Shown: piece after piece, positions 22,471 to 34,009 of the stretch | How positions within the stretch are numbered: the stretch's first letter is position 1 | Layout of the letters: the number at the start of each line of letters is the position of its first letter | Source: Nematostella vectensis | Lineage: Eukaryota > Cnidaria > Anthozoa > Actiniaria > Edwardsiidae | DNA: 64,000 nucleotides | NCBI RefSeq assembly: GCF_932526225.1 | Contig: NC_064034.1 | Location: 15,078,887-15,142,886 of the forward strand | Direction of reading: 5' to 3' | Translations under genes and position numbers: made by a program | Notes under the pieces: generated by a model | What the model saw: only the letters and a program-made list of their open reading frames with translations | Database searches by the model: none | Told to the model about the DNA's origin: nothing

Positions 22471-24538
22471 TTATGTGCAAAAGACTGTGTAAAAGCGTGG
22501 TTGAAAGTTTTGAAGAGTCAAGTCTTGTGCTCGAGTCAAGGTCAGCTGAAATGTTAGAGTAAGCCATAAGATAAAAAAACAAGCCAATTTTATAGACACC
22601 TCCGACAAGTGCTCCTATGTATTTGTTCTTGCACTGGCAGACGTAGGTAAGTTTGCGTATTGTATTAAAGTACTTAGCTGAACGATCTTTCGGAGTTGTT
22701 TTCTTTTCAAACTTTGAACACCTTTTTCATTGTTGAATTTAATTTATACTTTAGTACTTAACCCAGGGAATAAATATTCTAGGTTGTATTTATCAAATTC
22801 GATCTCTAAATCTGCCATTCACCATCTATCATAGGAAAACTACTTTTCATGAATGAATTAAATATAAGTTACCAGAGCTGTCAACTCTGTCAAAAGATTT
22901 TGGACCTTATAATAAACTTAATTTTTGTGAGAATGTTCATACATTCTCTGTATTCATCCGCATTGGCACTCTTGTCTTGTTTTGTTTTTTTCTTTCTTTT
23001 TTCACATATTTGCTCTATTTCATCCGATTTCACAAGATTTCTGTCCAAGTTGGGTTGACAGCTATGATATACTAGAAATAAAACCAAAAGTTATTTTTAA
23101 TTCATTTCAATGAATGATTGGTCGAATTCTCACAAAGATGAGCAAGGCTTAAATGAATTACTTGGGTAAACTCCATCTTTCTTTGGAGAAAGAAATAGAA
23201 AACTGGTTTCCTAAAACCTTAAACCAATTGAAAGCTGGTCTCCTAAAACCCTAAGTATTAGCAATTTGTGAAAAACAACATATATTTGATAAACACTTGA
23301 AATTTAAATCGACTATTCTGGAATTCTGTTTTGATTTTTTTTTAAAAACGGTGCACATACATATTAGGACCTTGAGGATCTGTTATTACCTAAAAAAATA
23401 TGCCTTGTTTTTATACCACCTACAATATATTCAATAACCCTGGGTACCTCAATGTTTTCTTACAAACCTTAAAAAACTTTTTTTTTCTCATGTCACAATA
23501 TAATGTGGTCCAAAAGTAAAATTCAGGTTTCATAGAAAGCCAAGACGGCTCTTTTGTTGAGGAGCAATTTGCTCAAAAGCAATGGTTTTTCCCTCTGCAG
23601 CTTCTCCTATAAAAGCTTTTTCAACCTCTGGCTCATCAGATCATAGAGCTTTATGAGACAGCAAAGTTCATATGTTCATTTTCTTTTATGGGTATCATTT
23701 TAGAAAATTTTAGTTGGGACTTTTTCTAGTTTTAGGTTTTTTAAATTAGGTTTTTGTGGAAAAATATTTGTATCGTAAGGAAATTACCAGTTTTTTCTTA
23801 GATGTTTTTCTCCAAACTACTTTAGGTTAATCTCAGCCAGAGATTCTGAAATCAAGCTGAGGCACAAGCTGCTGGCTAAGAGGCATGACCCAGGGCAGGA
23901 TGTACATATAAGGCATTGTTATTTAATGTAGGTCACCAAAAATAAACATATAAAGTAACAAAAAGTAAGATAATATTTTAATGGAAAAATTGTTCTAAAA
24001 ATGAACCAGAGTTATAAAAGTAAAACCCTAGTTTTTTTCCAAGTTAGCCTGACAGGTTCTTGCATAATGTGTGGTTAGTGACATTTAGGCTATTTAGGTT
24101 CATAAATAGTCTCTTGCTATTACAATGACTCACTGAGGTAGTAAGTTAGTCACAAAAAACAAAAACAGGTCTCTTATATGATCCCTTAAGATCATATTTA
24201 AAATTATTTAGAAATCAATTTTCCTATTTCTACCTATTTCAAATTATAGGCTAAATAAATGCTTTTAAAAAGGATTCTAATTAGATAATTTTAGGTTAAC
24301 AGGTTCATTCTAGGTTTTTATATGTGGTTCTTAACAGTATAATAAAATAATGTACTCAGAATTTTTTAAAATATGTTGGAGTGCTTTCCACTTCATATGT
24401 TTTACATATGGTGCCGTTTTTGTGGGTGGTGGAACATGATGCATAATGAAAGTGCAGGGAAGGGGGGTTCTACACAAGTTTATGCTGAAAAAAGTCATGC
24501 TGGCTCCGCTTTTAGGCAGTGCCTAAATCTATATATTC
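22395..24538 (+). repeat. Inner inverted-repeat arm (Y3 copy of the Y1 sequence)
   Basis: Aligns by eye, in reverse complement, with 8775 down to 6313. A pair of mirrored frames at 22849 (plus) and 8320 (minus) both begin MNELNISYQ, which shows the relation, but substitutions and indels do not spare either frame. I see no gene. It is the 3' half of Y3. Confidence 0.7.
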
Positions 24539-26283
24539 TAGGGTGGTCATTACCTTGGGTCCTTTCTCTGGTGCCATCCTGCTGTTAGTACCAGACTTCT
24601 TGATCCAGAAGATAAAGAAAGGCTAAGGGAATTTTTCAACTTACCCTCACCCTGTTTGTCATTTATAAGTATACTCAACAGACTAATTTATCAGATGCAG
24701 GGTTAATGGAAGGGCTTAGTTACGTCCCAATAAAATGCAACACTTACTATTTGTCTGTACAAAACAAAGAAGTGGTATACAATAAAATAAATCATTTGAT
24801 TCGATATTTGTTTTAATAGTGCATAGCTGGCTCACAGAAACAGCAGAACCCTTTGTACAATGTCTCAGCTCGTAAACTTACACATATATGTACACCAAAC
24901 AACTGAAGGGCTACTAAAGAAATGACTGATATCCATCTAAGTGAGTTGGATCCATAATTGAGTCTATCTTTCTACTTTTTGGATCAGAATGCACCTGTAT
25001 ATTATTTTGTTTTTATTTTGCAATCTATGATGACTACAAATAATAACAATAGAATTAGCTTTGTGTTTCTTTTTGTTGAAAAAGGGTCTGGATCCTAAGT
25101 TTTTGACAGGGGTTGCCCAAACATATGTTTTATACTTTAAGTTAAACTATACAAAATAGACATGACTTTTACTGTTTTGATTCAATGGATACCCTCCCCT
25201 GTATCTATACTTGCTTTTACTGTAAGAATGAGAAGTCTTGAACTGAATGGATAAAAGACAAGGCATTTTGGTTTATTCAAAAGTATAATCTATAATGCAG
25301 TTTATAAAATATGACTGGTAGCTGTACACTTCCAGTAACACATAAATCAATTTGATAGCAACAAAAAATGTTTCCTTTATAAAGGAATGTTTATGATTTA
25401 GAATCACAGGGAAAATGTAATACTGTATTTGTCTATGTATCTGCTTTTTCTTGAGGAATATATCTTGTTGATTATTCAGATGTCACCATGACTTGCTTCT
25501 TGGGTATAGCTAGGATGAAATCATATAATTAATTAGAAATTATATATAATAGATTCAACATTCAAGTGTGGCCCCCAATCAATTCAGAAAGATTAACTCA
25601 ACTATTTTGTTAACATTACTAGATTACAAATAATGGAATGCTTTCTCTGATGATTTATGTGTATTGATAAAAAGATCTCAACAATAAAAAACGCTACCAT
25701 TTACTACATTTTTATACTTAAATTCCAACTTATAGTAGCTTGTAAATAGAATTAAAACTTCACACACCACAAAACAATTTATGTCCGGGCTAGAGGCGAT
25801 GTAAAAATAAAAACAAACAACAGTAAAGCAAGATTTGATTTACAAGCAATATCTTTCCTATAGAAGGCCTGCATTACTTCTATCGGCAGTTATGTGGAAA
25901 AAGTCAAGATGCATTTTCTAGCAAAACAGAGTTTTCCCGCTACTTTAAGTACCTATAAGCTTTTGATGACTTATTTAAATCCTGTTTTTTGAGTTTTAAA
26001 GATATGAAAAGTACATTCTAGGCATAAAAAACTCACCTTTTTTCGAGGTTTGCAATCGTTGTTTTCTGGTCATGCGTTTGCTCGTTTTTTGCGTAAATCA
26101 AGATGGTTTCGTAGCTTTATTTCTACTGAAATTCCTTTTTTACACATTCTATCGGACTGGAAGGTAGAATTGGCATTTTTATACATCAGGAAGCGCTTTG
26201 AAACCTCTCCCCTCTGCATTTTGTACTTGGCTCGGGCCGCCATCTTGAATTTGATCCTCACCCCACGGCGGTTGATTGACAAA
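24539..26283 (-). repeat. Repeat R, right copy, third piece
   Basis: Reverse complement of 2598-4302. Matching landmarks include the CCGCCATCTTGAATTTGATC end (26239) and the AGGAAACATT-type block around 25370 and 3490. It resumes directly after the Y3 terminus. Confidence 0.8.
26070..26243 (-). CDS. Possible first exon or small protein at the end of R (57 codons)
   Basis: The minus-strand ATG at 26243 sits inside a YY1-type AAGATGGCGGCC, a common arrangement for TATA-less start sites where the codon is MAA. It opens a basic 57-residue frame (MAARAKYKMQRGEVSKRF start, LRNHLDLRKKRANA end). A donor-like AAAAAAG|GTGAGT follows about 40 bp after the stop. In the left R copy the equivalent frame (ATG at 2648) has a TAG at codon 29 and many replacement changes. 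No family recognised. Confidence 0.35.
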   Translation of the reverse strand: MAARAKYKMQRGEVSKRFLMYKNANSTFQSDRMCKKGISVEIKLRNHLDLRKKRANA

Positions 26284-26895
26284 TGAGCCGATGCTTCCCT
26301 GGGAAGCGGCCTTTTATACCGCGCCTTCGTGTTTAAGTCAGATTAGTTTTAGACGCCGTATTATCCATGCGCCGTATAGAATGCATAAGTTATTGTAATG
26401 ATTGCAAATGTAGCTAAACCGGCAGAAAACGGCTATAAGACGGCTTTGGTTTTAAACGCCTAATTATTAGATCCCAGCCGTAGCAAATATTCATTTGAAT
26501 TATGAAGTCACGAGAAGTATTATTCTGCGGTTTTAAATAGACTTTTAGCTAAAACCTTTCGCCTGTACGCTTTACAACATCGTATTGAACATTGTATTTA
26601 TCATAAGTCAAATGGCGACGTACCAGAAATCAACGTCTCGATAAACTAGCAATTTTATTTTCAAGCACACAGAACACTAATTTCGTTTTTGTCAATTTGC
26701 ATGCCTGCTTTTCTACTCGATAAAGCTCAATACTACATGTAGCCATCAATGTGGTTAGGGTTTGGACTAGGACACACTATATTGGTGGCTACATGAAGTT
26801 TCAACCCGTGAAACGAGCCATGTACAGCTGTCATTGTGATAGCGACGGCACTAATCGCTAGCCCGCTAGAACTGAATTATTTACCTACGCCTAAT
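26284..26895. other. Unassigned DNA
   Basis: Contains scattered 'acgccgtat'-type motifs and a good deal of palindromic sequence. I cannot define a gene or element here. Confidence 0.4.
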
Positions 26896-27900
26896 TTAAC
26901 ACATTGACCCCTCAACCGGCCTGTACCGGCTTTGAGAAGTACCCACAACCCAAAAAATTCATAAATGCAAACTAAACACAACAAGATGAAGATACTCAGG
27001 CATCAGTCTAAGGGATAAATGGTCTTGAAGATATGCATCCAACCAAGGTGTAGCAACCACTCTTAAGCCAAATAATAGCACATGTTCTTTGACAAATTCC
27101 AAATCGAACAACGAAAGAAAAGCAGAATCACCCCTCTCAATAAAACGCTCAAAATACCACACAAGGGAGAGAGATCAGCAAACACAGCTCAAGACACAAA
27201 TAGATACCTTTATTCTGATCGTCCAGGTTCATTTCCATGGCCTCAAAACACAATGTTCACTCCTTGAAGGCTTGTAAAACCACGAAGTAGGCTTTACGGA
27301 TTGCAAAGCATTCTGGGAGATCCAGGGGAAATTCACAAGGGGAGGGCCAGTCAACACTCCTCTCCCCAAAGTCAGATGTTTTTTTTATAACTCTTTTCAC
27401 CCCGAAGCCAACAAATCTATCCCAGGTCATTCAGACCCAGAATAGCAGTGTAAACAATTTTGGAATCAATTTGGTTTCAGAAAAGAAAGCATTTAGGAGA
27501 GCGTGGTGATTCATTAGAAAATGATGTTCTCATCCAGGCAAAGCCAAACAAGAAAAAATCATCATGAATCCACCTTTGCTTGCAAATATCCATAAGCAAA
27601 ACACTCAATTATGCCCCAATAGACTTCATGATGTCCTGAGACACTCTCCTAATATGCTCATAGCTTTATTTTTGATAAAAAATACAAGCAACCATCAACT
27701 TGTGCTCGCTTCAGCACAACGATGAGAGATTAAAAGTGGGGACCGCAAAGCACTGTTGGAAAGCTAGGATACCGCTGACTAGTTGCAGCTGTGTTTGACT
27801 TTGACGGGCTTTATAAAACTCAGAATAGGAGGGGAGGTATCTGTTTTCAGTCTGTTTTTTGTAAATTCAGCTAAAAAGTAGCCAGGGGTCAATGGGTTAA
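26896..27900. mobile_element. piggyBac-like MITE with TTAA target
   Basis: Inverted ends CACATTGACCCCT (26900-26912) and AGGGGTCAATGGG (27884-27896), each flanked by TTAA (26896-26899, 27897-27900). TTAA duplication and short C/G-rich ends are the piggyBac habit. About 1 kb. Short frames inside (26959-27162 minus; 27082-27277 plus) show no transposase motifs, so it is non-autonomous. Confidence 0.7.
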
Positions 27901-28503
27901 TACGGCATCTAAAACCACCGCTATATTTACGTCGACTTAAATTCGAATTTTATACGGCGCGACGGTAATGCGACCTTCAAACTAGGCCCAAAGGTATTTT
28001 TTACATCATCAATTTTTCATGTTATTATTAATCATAATGCATTTTCTTGTTTCTTTTAAAGGGCCCGCAGTAAATGGCTATGCTGTTGCGCTATGCTGTT
28101 GTACTTGTGGCGAAGTCAATAAAATAGTTTTTTTTTTCGGGGATACAAACAAATTACGCTGAACGAATTAAATTGTCATACCCTATTACACAAACTATCT
28201 GCTCAATAATTTGTTGCCTATATACGTCACATAGTACAAGTAACTTAATTTATATAATTTAGTTAGTTATTTTATCCTTAGGGCAGCGCCCTGCGCGTGG
28301 GACTCGTTACCAGGACTTTTTAGCCTACTGTTACGTTTTGCAACTTATTCCTTTTTGCATGTCTTTGTTTTGTTTTGTTTCTGTATTTGTTTTCATCCTT
28401 TTTTAAGTAATTTCAGACCAGAACAGGGACAAGCGGACAAACAGACAGACACGTAAATATATTTTATTGTATTGCTTAATATTCTCTCTTTGTTCCTTCT
28501 TAG
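27901..28503. other. Upstream or intronic region of the glycosyltransferase-like gene
   Basis: AT-rich, with a poly-T tract near 28128-28136. Ends in a pyrimidine-rich acceptor (ttccttcttag|g) at 28503. Confidence 0.5.
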
Positions 28504-29459
28504 GAAATCCCCAAATGGATCCGAAACTGGTTAAAGCATCGAATGTAAAGAACAACTCATTAATTCATCGATTCTTGAGCAAAAACTCATGTCATTCCTA
28601 TTTGGAAAACGTCGCGCTAATCATTATTTACCACTACCCTTATTATGATAGTTTCCCGCTTCTTCGGTCATTTTACGAAAATGGCTTCCGGAAAATTATC
28701 GCGTGTGGTCCAAAAGCGGACGAAACGATCAGAGTACTGCAGGTCAGTCACGAGAGAGGCTTCTGGGGTTACGAGTGCATTGGGAAGGCAGCCCGATTAC
28801 ATCCGGGCTACGAGGGATACTTACAAATTCACGACGACTCTCTCTTCCTTTGGTGGAATGTCCTCGGCGTAGACAAAGACAAGATGTGGAAGTTTGACCA
28901 ATTGAAATTCACAAATGCAATACTAGGAGGTCCTATTCCCCAAGGTTGGGGGTGGAAAAAGGATGATATTCTTAACAGAACAGCCGTTGCTTTCAGTGAG
29001 CTACGCAAGTCTTCCTTTTTGTGGATCAACCAGAGCTTCTCAATCTTTTACAAAAACACTGGAGGCATTGACTCGATACCAACTTCTCTATCAGATGCAT
29101 GGTATGTACCTGGACGCCTGTCAAAACAACTTGGATACTTATCTTCTGTTTTCTTCAAACATAAAATTCACTTGGAAGCTGCCGTGCCAACAATGATATG
29201 TCTTCTGGACTATCTGCCGAATGTCCTCACTCCAGAAGGGATTTACTTGTCCAAAAAAACCGGTTACACTCCTGACAGAGATAGCGCGCTTACATTCTGG
29301 AAGGAATTTCGTAAGAATATCACATTTTTACACCCGTTCAAGCTTCATGGTGATCCCACTGGACTAAACAGGAATATACTTGCTGAGCTAATTATCCCAT
29401 ACGCCCAGATGCTTTGCTATAAGAATGAACAGGCAGGAAGGGTTCAAGAATATCGGTAA
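28504..29459 (+). CDS. Glycosyltransferase-like protein, main exon
   Basis: A single open frame from the acceptor at 28504, or from ATG 28515 (MDPKLVKASN), to a TAA at 29457: 314 codons from the ATG. It reads VALIIIYHYPYYDSFPLLRSF, typical of the first strand of a nucleotide-sugar-binding GT-A fold, then PGYEGYLQIHDDSLFLWWN, where the DD could be a metal-binding DxD-like motif. W-rich stretches (GPIPQGWGWKKDD) and HPFKLHG near the end also look conserved. There is no membrane segment in this exon, so an upstream exon should supply a signal anchor; the one at 2135 fits in phase. The enzyme would be expected in the Golgi lumen. The exact family and substrate are unknown to me. It looks intact. 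Confidence 0.7.
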
Positions 29460-31250
29460 AAGATTAGGAAAAATACGGCATCATTCGCGCCGAGTACCAA
29501 AGCACACTATTTGCTAGTAAAAAAAAAATCATTTAGGCTAAGGCTTAAATTTGGAGCATTTTAAGGCTGAAATTGTTCTTAAGGCTGTAAGTTTCAGTGT
29601 ATACACAAATAATACCGAGTGAATTAATGGTAGATAAGGGTTGTTAATAAGATCTTTTGATAGTGCTTCATACAACCCTTCGGTTAGCCTTGGCTTGACC
29701 TCAACAACGTCATCGTACACGTCACACGCCTTGTTGACATGGCAACGTCTCGTTTTGCATTTCACGGTTGTCGTAGATATTGGAGGAGCCCCTCCTCTCG
29801 GCAATCAGGTTTTTGAGATGACGACTGCTGCCTGGCGGTTTTGCGAGAGCTCTGTCGTACACAGGATTAGCTATACAAAACAAAACACCGATAAATTGAT
29901 TGAAGCCTCGATCAAACCGAGATTAGAGTTGATAAGAATAGATAAGAGTTCCAACTTTCATGTCCGTTTGACTATGCACTCACACCCATCGACTCTCACT
30001 TAACTCTCATTCACTTTTTGACATTGGGATGTTGAAATTCTACATGAAAGTTTATCAAAGTTTGCGCCGTTTGATCGCGTGAATGATGAGGTATGAGAGT
30101 ATTCCGGTCAGCTATTTTCACAAAAAGTGAATTCAACGTGAAGTTCCCGATTCAGTTTTTAATCCTGAAGTCAAATAATTATATATTAATTAGTCATATA
30201 ATTTATATATTAAAAATTCCAAAACTCAATCTTATGTTCATCCCCCCCCCCCCCCCCCCCCCGAAAATTGAACTCGTTTTTACATGAGCAGCGCGCATGT
30301 GAACATAGAGTAGCACGGGCTGGTTGTTAAACAACTCTCACCAAGACCGTTTGATCGGAACCCTGTGAGAGCTAGAAAGAGTGGGACTCTCATCAGCTCT
30401 CATTTCCGTTTGATCGAGGCTTTATAGTGTAACACAAGGTTTGGCCACAATTCACACTTAAATTTCAATATAGATAGGGGGTGGTGGGGGTTTGAACGGT
30501 TAAACTGGTTAGTAGGCAAGGAGTTTGACGTTCGTGTTTATCCCGTGGGAGAGGTTAACTCATCTTCCAGGGGTAGAGATCTATTGATCTAGTGCCCACT
30601 CATGTGCCCCACGGACTAGCATGTTTTCGTTAAGTTTGGTGCTCACTACAGATGCTTGGTTGCTTCTTAACTTGATTTGTTATTCTCGGTTTTGAGAATG
30701 TTTGCACACTTGATATTTCACTGTTTTACACTATTCAACGCATCCATAGAAATAAATCGCATGTTATATAGCTCATGCTATCTCTATATCCCTTGTCAAA
30801 GGATATTTGATCACAATAATATAGCTCGGGGGAAGGATGTTCCTTAAAATTTAGCCCCACAATTTGGCCCAAGGGTAACGAATTTGACTAGGAAAATCGC
30901 AAAAATGTAAAATCTTCACCCCTTGCCGCACCTCCCCCCACCGCCTTAACATAGATAGGTGCATAAAACAAAACCACTTGTATGCCTGGATAGGGTGCCT
31001 CGATTCCGTGTGGGATAAAGCGTTACTGCGCATGTTCGTAATAATGACTTATCGCTCACCCAATGCAGTAAGACGGCGCTTGTGGAAGCTTGAAGATTGG
31101 TCAGAAGGCTCGCAGTACACAGCCTCGTCATATATGGCACTTTTCCCTCCACAAACATGATTGTTATTATTATTGTTCTGAGTAAAAATACAGATTAGAA
31201 TGCGCCCCAGATCAGTCGTCTCTTACAAGAACAAAGAGAGATCTCCTTTG
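29460..31250. other. Non-coding DNA with a long poly-C tract
   Basis: Holds a C homopolymer of about 22 bases at 30241-30262 and a GT-rich stretch near 30475. Short frames (29538-29804 minus, 29641-30003 plus, 30978-31160 plus) overlap on both strands without recognisable motifs. I see no gene. Confidence 0.5.
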
Positions 31251-31510
31251 AGAGGGGGCACACTCCAGAAAACAGAAAAGTAGAAAAGTGCCATCCCTTA
31301 GGGGGTGTTGAAGGATTTTTCCGATTCTGTTACCTCTTAGCGTATAAAATTTAACTAATTGCTATTCCGAAGGGGTTGTTTGGCATTTTTTTCCGATTCT
31401 GCCATCTCTTAGTGTTAAAACATCCTTCTACCAGACCTGGACCTACCAGGGAAGAATTTCTGTTAACCACGACCAAAGTGCCATCCTTTAAGGTAACATT
31501 TTAAGGGGTG
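31251..31510. repeat. Dispersed ~70-bp repeat family, copy A
   Basis: Repeated phrases 'ttttccgattctg' and 'tgccatctcttag' occur two to three times here. The same family appears, in the opposite orientation, as one unit at 32995-33090 and as about four units at 40735-41000. Confidence 0.6.
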
Positions 31511-31612
31511 GAGGGGAGGGGGTTTATGTGGTCACACTTTAAACATTGGCATATTCAGTATTTAACTTTTTAAATATTTAACGATCTAAACAAAATGTTA
31601 TCAATTTTAACC

Positions 31613-31980
31613 ATTTTTATAACATTTATGGGTGTTATTACATTTATGGGTGATATACCTACCCGTGTAACAGAATATTCTCTTTTTAAAGAGAATATTC
31701 TGTTACACGGGTAGGTGTATAAAGAGAATATTCTGTTACACGGGTAGGTATATCACCCATAAATGTAATAACACCCATAAATGTTATAACAACCATAAAT
31801 GTAATAACAGTCACCCATAAATGTTATAACAACCATAAATGTAAGAACACATCGCCCAAAAATTTAATAAACAGTCAACCATAAATGTAAGAACACGTTG
31901 CCCATAAATGATATAAACCACGTTAACCATAAATGTAATAACACGTCGCCCATAAATGTTAGAACTTATAATTTTGACTC
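31613..31980. repeat. Long hairpin plus ~20-bp tandem array
   Basis: About 70 bp on the left (31617-31688) is repeated as its reverse complement on the right (to about 31790), around a centre TCTTTTTAAAGA. Part of the right arm (agagaatattctgttacacg block) is duplicated. The right arm then grades into about ten units of a 20-base repeat built on 'cccataaatgtaataacac', running to about 31970. Confidence 0.8.
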
Positions 31981-33890
31981 ATATGAACATCATTAAACAA
32001 CCAAACTTGGAAGATGTCATGTAGGTGTCAGGAAGGGTGCAACGATATGTCAACTGAGCATGACGTCATCGATGACCACTAAAAACGGCAATACTCATAT
32101 CTTATAGAAACATAAGGCGGTCTAGCCTGACAGATGTAGGTGTCAAGGGGGGTGCAACGATATGGTGCCTCGACATGAAGTCATCGATGACGTCATCAAG
32201 AACAGCTGTAAACTCTATGTATCCGAATTCAACTCATTGTCATTACACGCGACCTCGGCGGATTTAAGATCCTCATCTGGTTTGGGATCGTTTGGGATTA
32301 GTAGTCCATCAAGGCCTGACGTTGGGGTGATAGAGACCAGCCGTCGCATCCAGTGTGAATGAAAATCAATGGGAAATATTGCAGATATTCCCATACTATG
32401 GTTTATGAACGATTGTGTTAAAGTGTTTCACCTCGGCTTTGTTGTGCATTAATTCCAGAAAGAATGCATATTCCATCATTATTTCATAGTTCTAATCATA
32501 ATCCTTATTATTTTTTAAAGGAAATAAACCGGTCATTTTACCCGTACACACTATGCAGTAAAATAATTCACAGCGCTTAAACAATGAATCGAATACCAAG
32601 TTTGCAGGAAAGCACCGTAAAATTTCGGCAGAAAAAAAACTTGGTGACAGCAGATATAGGAGAGCCTTTGAAATCTTTGAGGTACAAGGAGAAATGAAAC
32701 CTCTCATAGTCCTGTTGGATCACTCTCTTGCCGTAGTTTTCGATCGCGACTCACGACTGGGAAGTAATTCGGATTTGTGCACGATAAAATACGGGCCTAG
32801 ATGTTGTGGTTTCTCTGGTTAACTGTAAAACTGTCAATTTTGTTTTTTATTTAGTATCTCGAGAACAATGCTGTTTTAATTAGCTGATAGATCCTGTATT
32901 GTTACCGACAATAAAGCCGGAAGTATCAACCGATCAGTTGAATTGTGGTTCATTAAAAAATACATTTCGGGCGAAGTGGGCCACCATTAGCATGAAAATC
33001 GGAAAAAATCTTAAAAACCCCCTATAGGATGGCAGTTGGTAAAAATAGTAAAGATAGGTCGATCGCCCCGTCTACTTTTCTGGAGAGAACCCTGCGGGCC
33101 GCCGGCCTCCATGCATTTGTTTTTAGTCTTTCTTTTAAAAACTTCTAGAACCCATGCGAGTTTTTAGCGGTTTTCGGCAATACTGAGAGCTCGCCGAGTT
33201 ATTGATTTTTCCGTTATTTCCCCGAATTATTTAGAGCCATCCCTTTGTCATACCCACCCCCCCGATAAACAATGAGTGCTCTCTTAATTAGTCTGTTTTT
33301 GTTTTCATATCAATCAATGGCTGTCGTTTTTCTAAATGGTCTAAAAGAGCCTGGGTCAAGCGCGCGTTCCAAGATGGCTGCCAGCAAAATCGTAGTAAAC
33401 ACTCAAATTCAAATTCTCGACTTACAAAGTTCTAGAGCGATAAAAAAGGGGAAAAAAAATTATTGAAGCGGATTTCCAAATATGGTATGTAATGCCTAAT
33501 ATAAGGAAATGACCGAGCGAGCTAGAAAAACGACTCATTGTTTAAAAAAAAAAGAAGCAAACTGCCCCACCTCTAGTACTATTGCCGCCTCTCAGCATGA
33601 AATAGCCTGGCGAAATTCTGCGCTCACAATGATATCAAATATTATTCTGCCAAAACGAGATAAAGTTATAGAATTTGGCCCTGGTATAACGTGCCTGGAA
33701 TAGCTACGTGATTATTGTGACGTCTCACTACGTAACTTTTTTTAACAGAGTAGCCAATACAACTAAACGTTTACCTAAGTTGATTGACTAAACAAATTTG
33801 TATTTGGGAAGGGACTTTCGGTCGCCGTCCATGGGGGGGTGGGGTAATTTTTTATTTTATTATTATTTTTTTATTATTATTATTTATAAA
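31981..33890. other. No confident gene
   Basis: Two related 'gtgcaacgatatg' blocks near 32037 and 32152 form a short duplication. A YY1-type motif with ATG (CCAAGATGGCTGCC, 33369-33382) opens a 33-codon frame ending at 33466, possibly a first exon. Another copy of the dispersed ~70-bp family lies at 32995-33090. T-rich low-complexity DNA occurs at 33850-33895. Confidence 0.4.
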
Positions 33891-34009
33891 TTTGTTTTAC
33901 CAGAAGACATTGGCAACCCTTCGGTTGGGAATGTTTTAAAACACCATACTCCACAGTCTTTGCAGCCACACAGAATCGTGATTCTGAGAATGATTCTGTA
34001 TGTTCTTCT

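Larger units (their letters stand above)
12777..24538 (+). mobile_element. Element Y3, gene-carrying Helentron-like element
   Basis: The 5' end is AGCGGAGGCCGCGCGCGGAGCC (12777 on) and the 3' end has GGCTCCGCT (24502-24510), a hairpin (24511-24527), then TCTATATATT. Joining the flanks (..acattata / tagggtgg..) exactly recreates the empty site in the left R copy near 4303, with no target duplication. Total span is 11.8 kb, of which 4.4 kb is a later Gypsy insertion, leaving about 7.4 kb. The interior carries the multidomain gene at 17.5-21.4 kb on the plus strand and a second short frame at 22339. I see no HUH Rep or helicase. The asymmetric inverted repeats, 3' hairpin and lack of duplication resemble Helentron/Helitron2; the class assignment is inference. 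Confidence 0.65.

Noticed and set aside
2598-26283. One giant transposon with 4-kb terminal inverted repeats
   Set aside because: The arms consist of two different families (R and Y), and the right R copy is split by two insertions, so nested insertion explains the structure better.
26959-27277. Frames of 60-67 codons inside the piggyBac-like MITE
   Set aside because: No transposase signatures and both strands are open over the same short stretch.
30241-30262. Poly-C tract as a functional element (also 37669-37685 and 41371-41380)
   Set aside because: Homopolymers of this kind are common low-complexity DNA and error-prone in sequencing; no structure around them supports a function.
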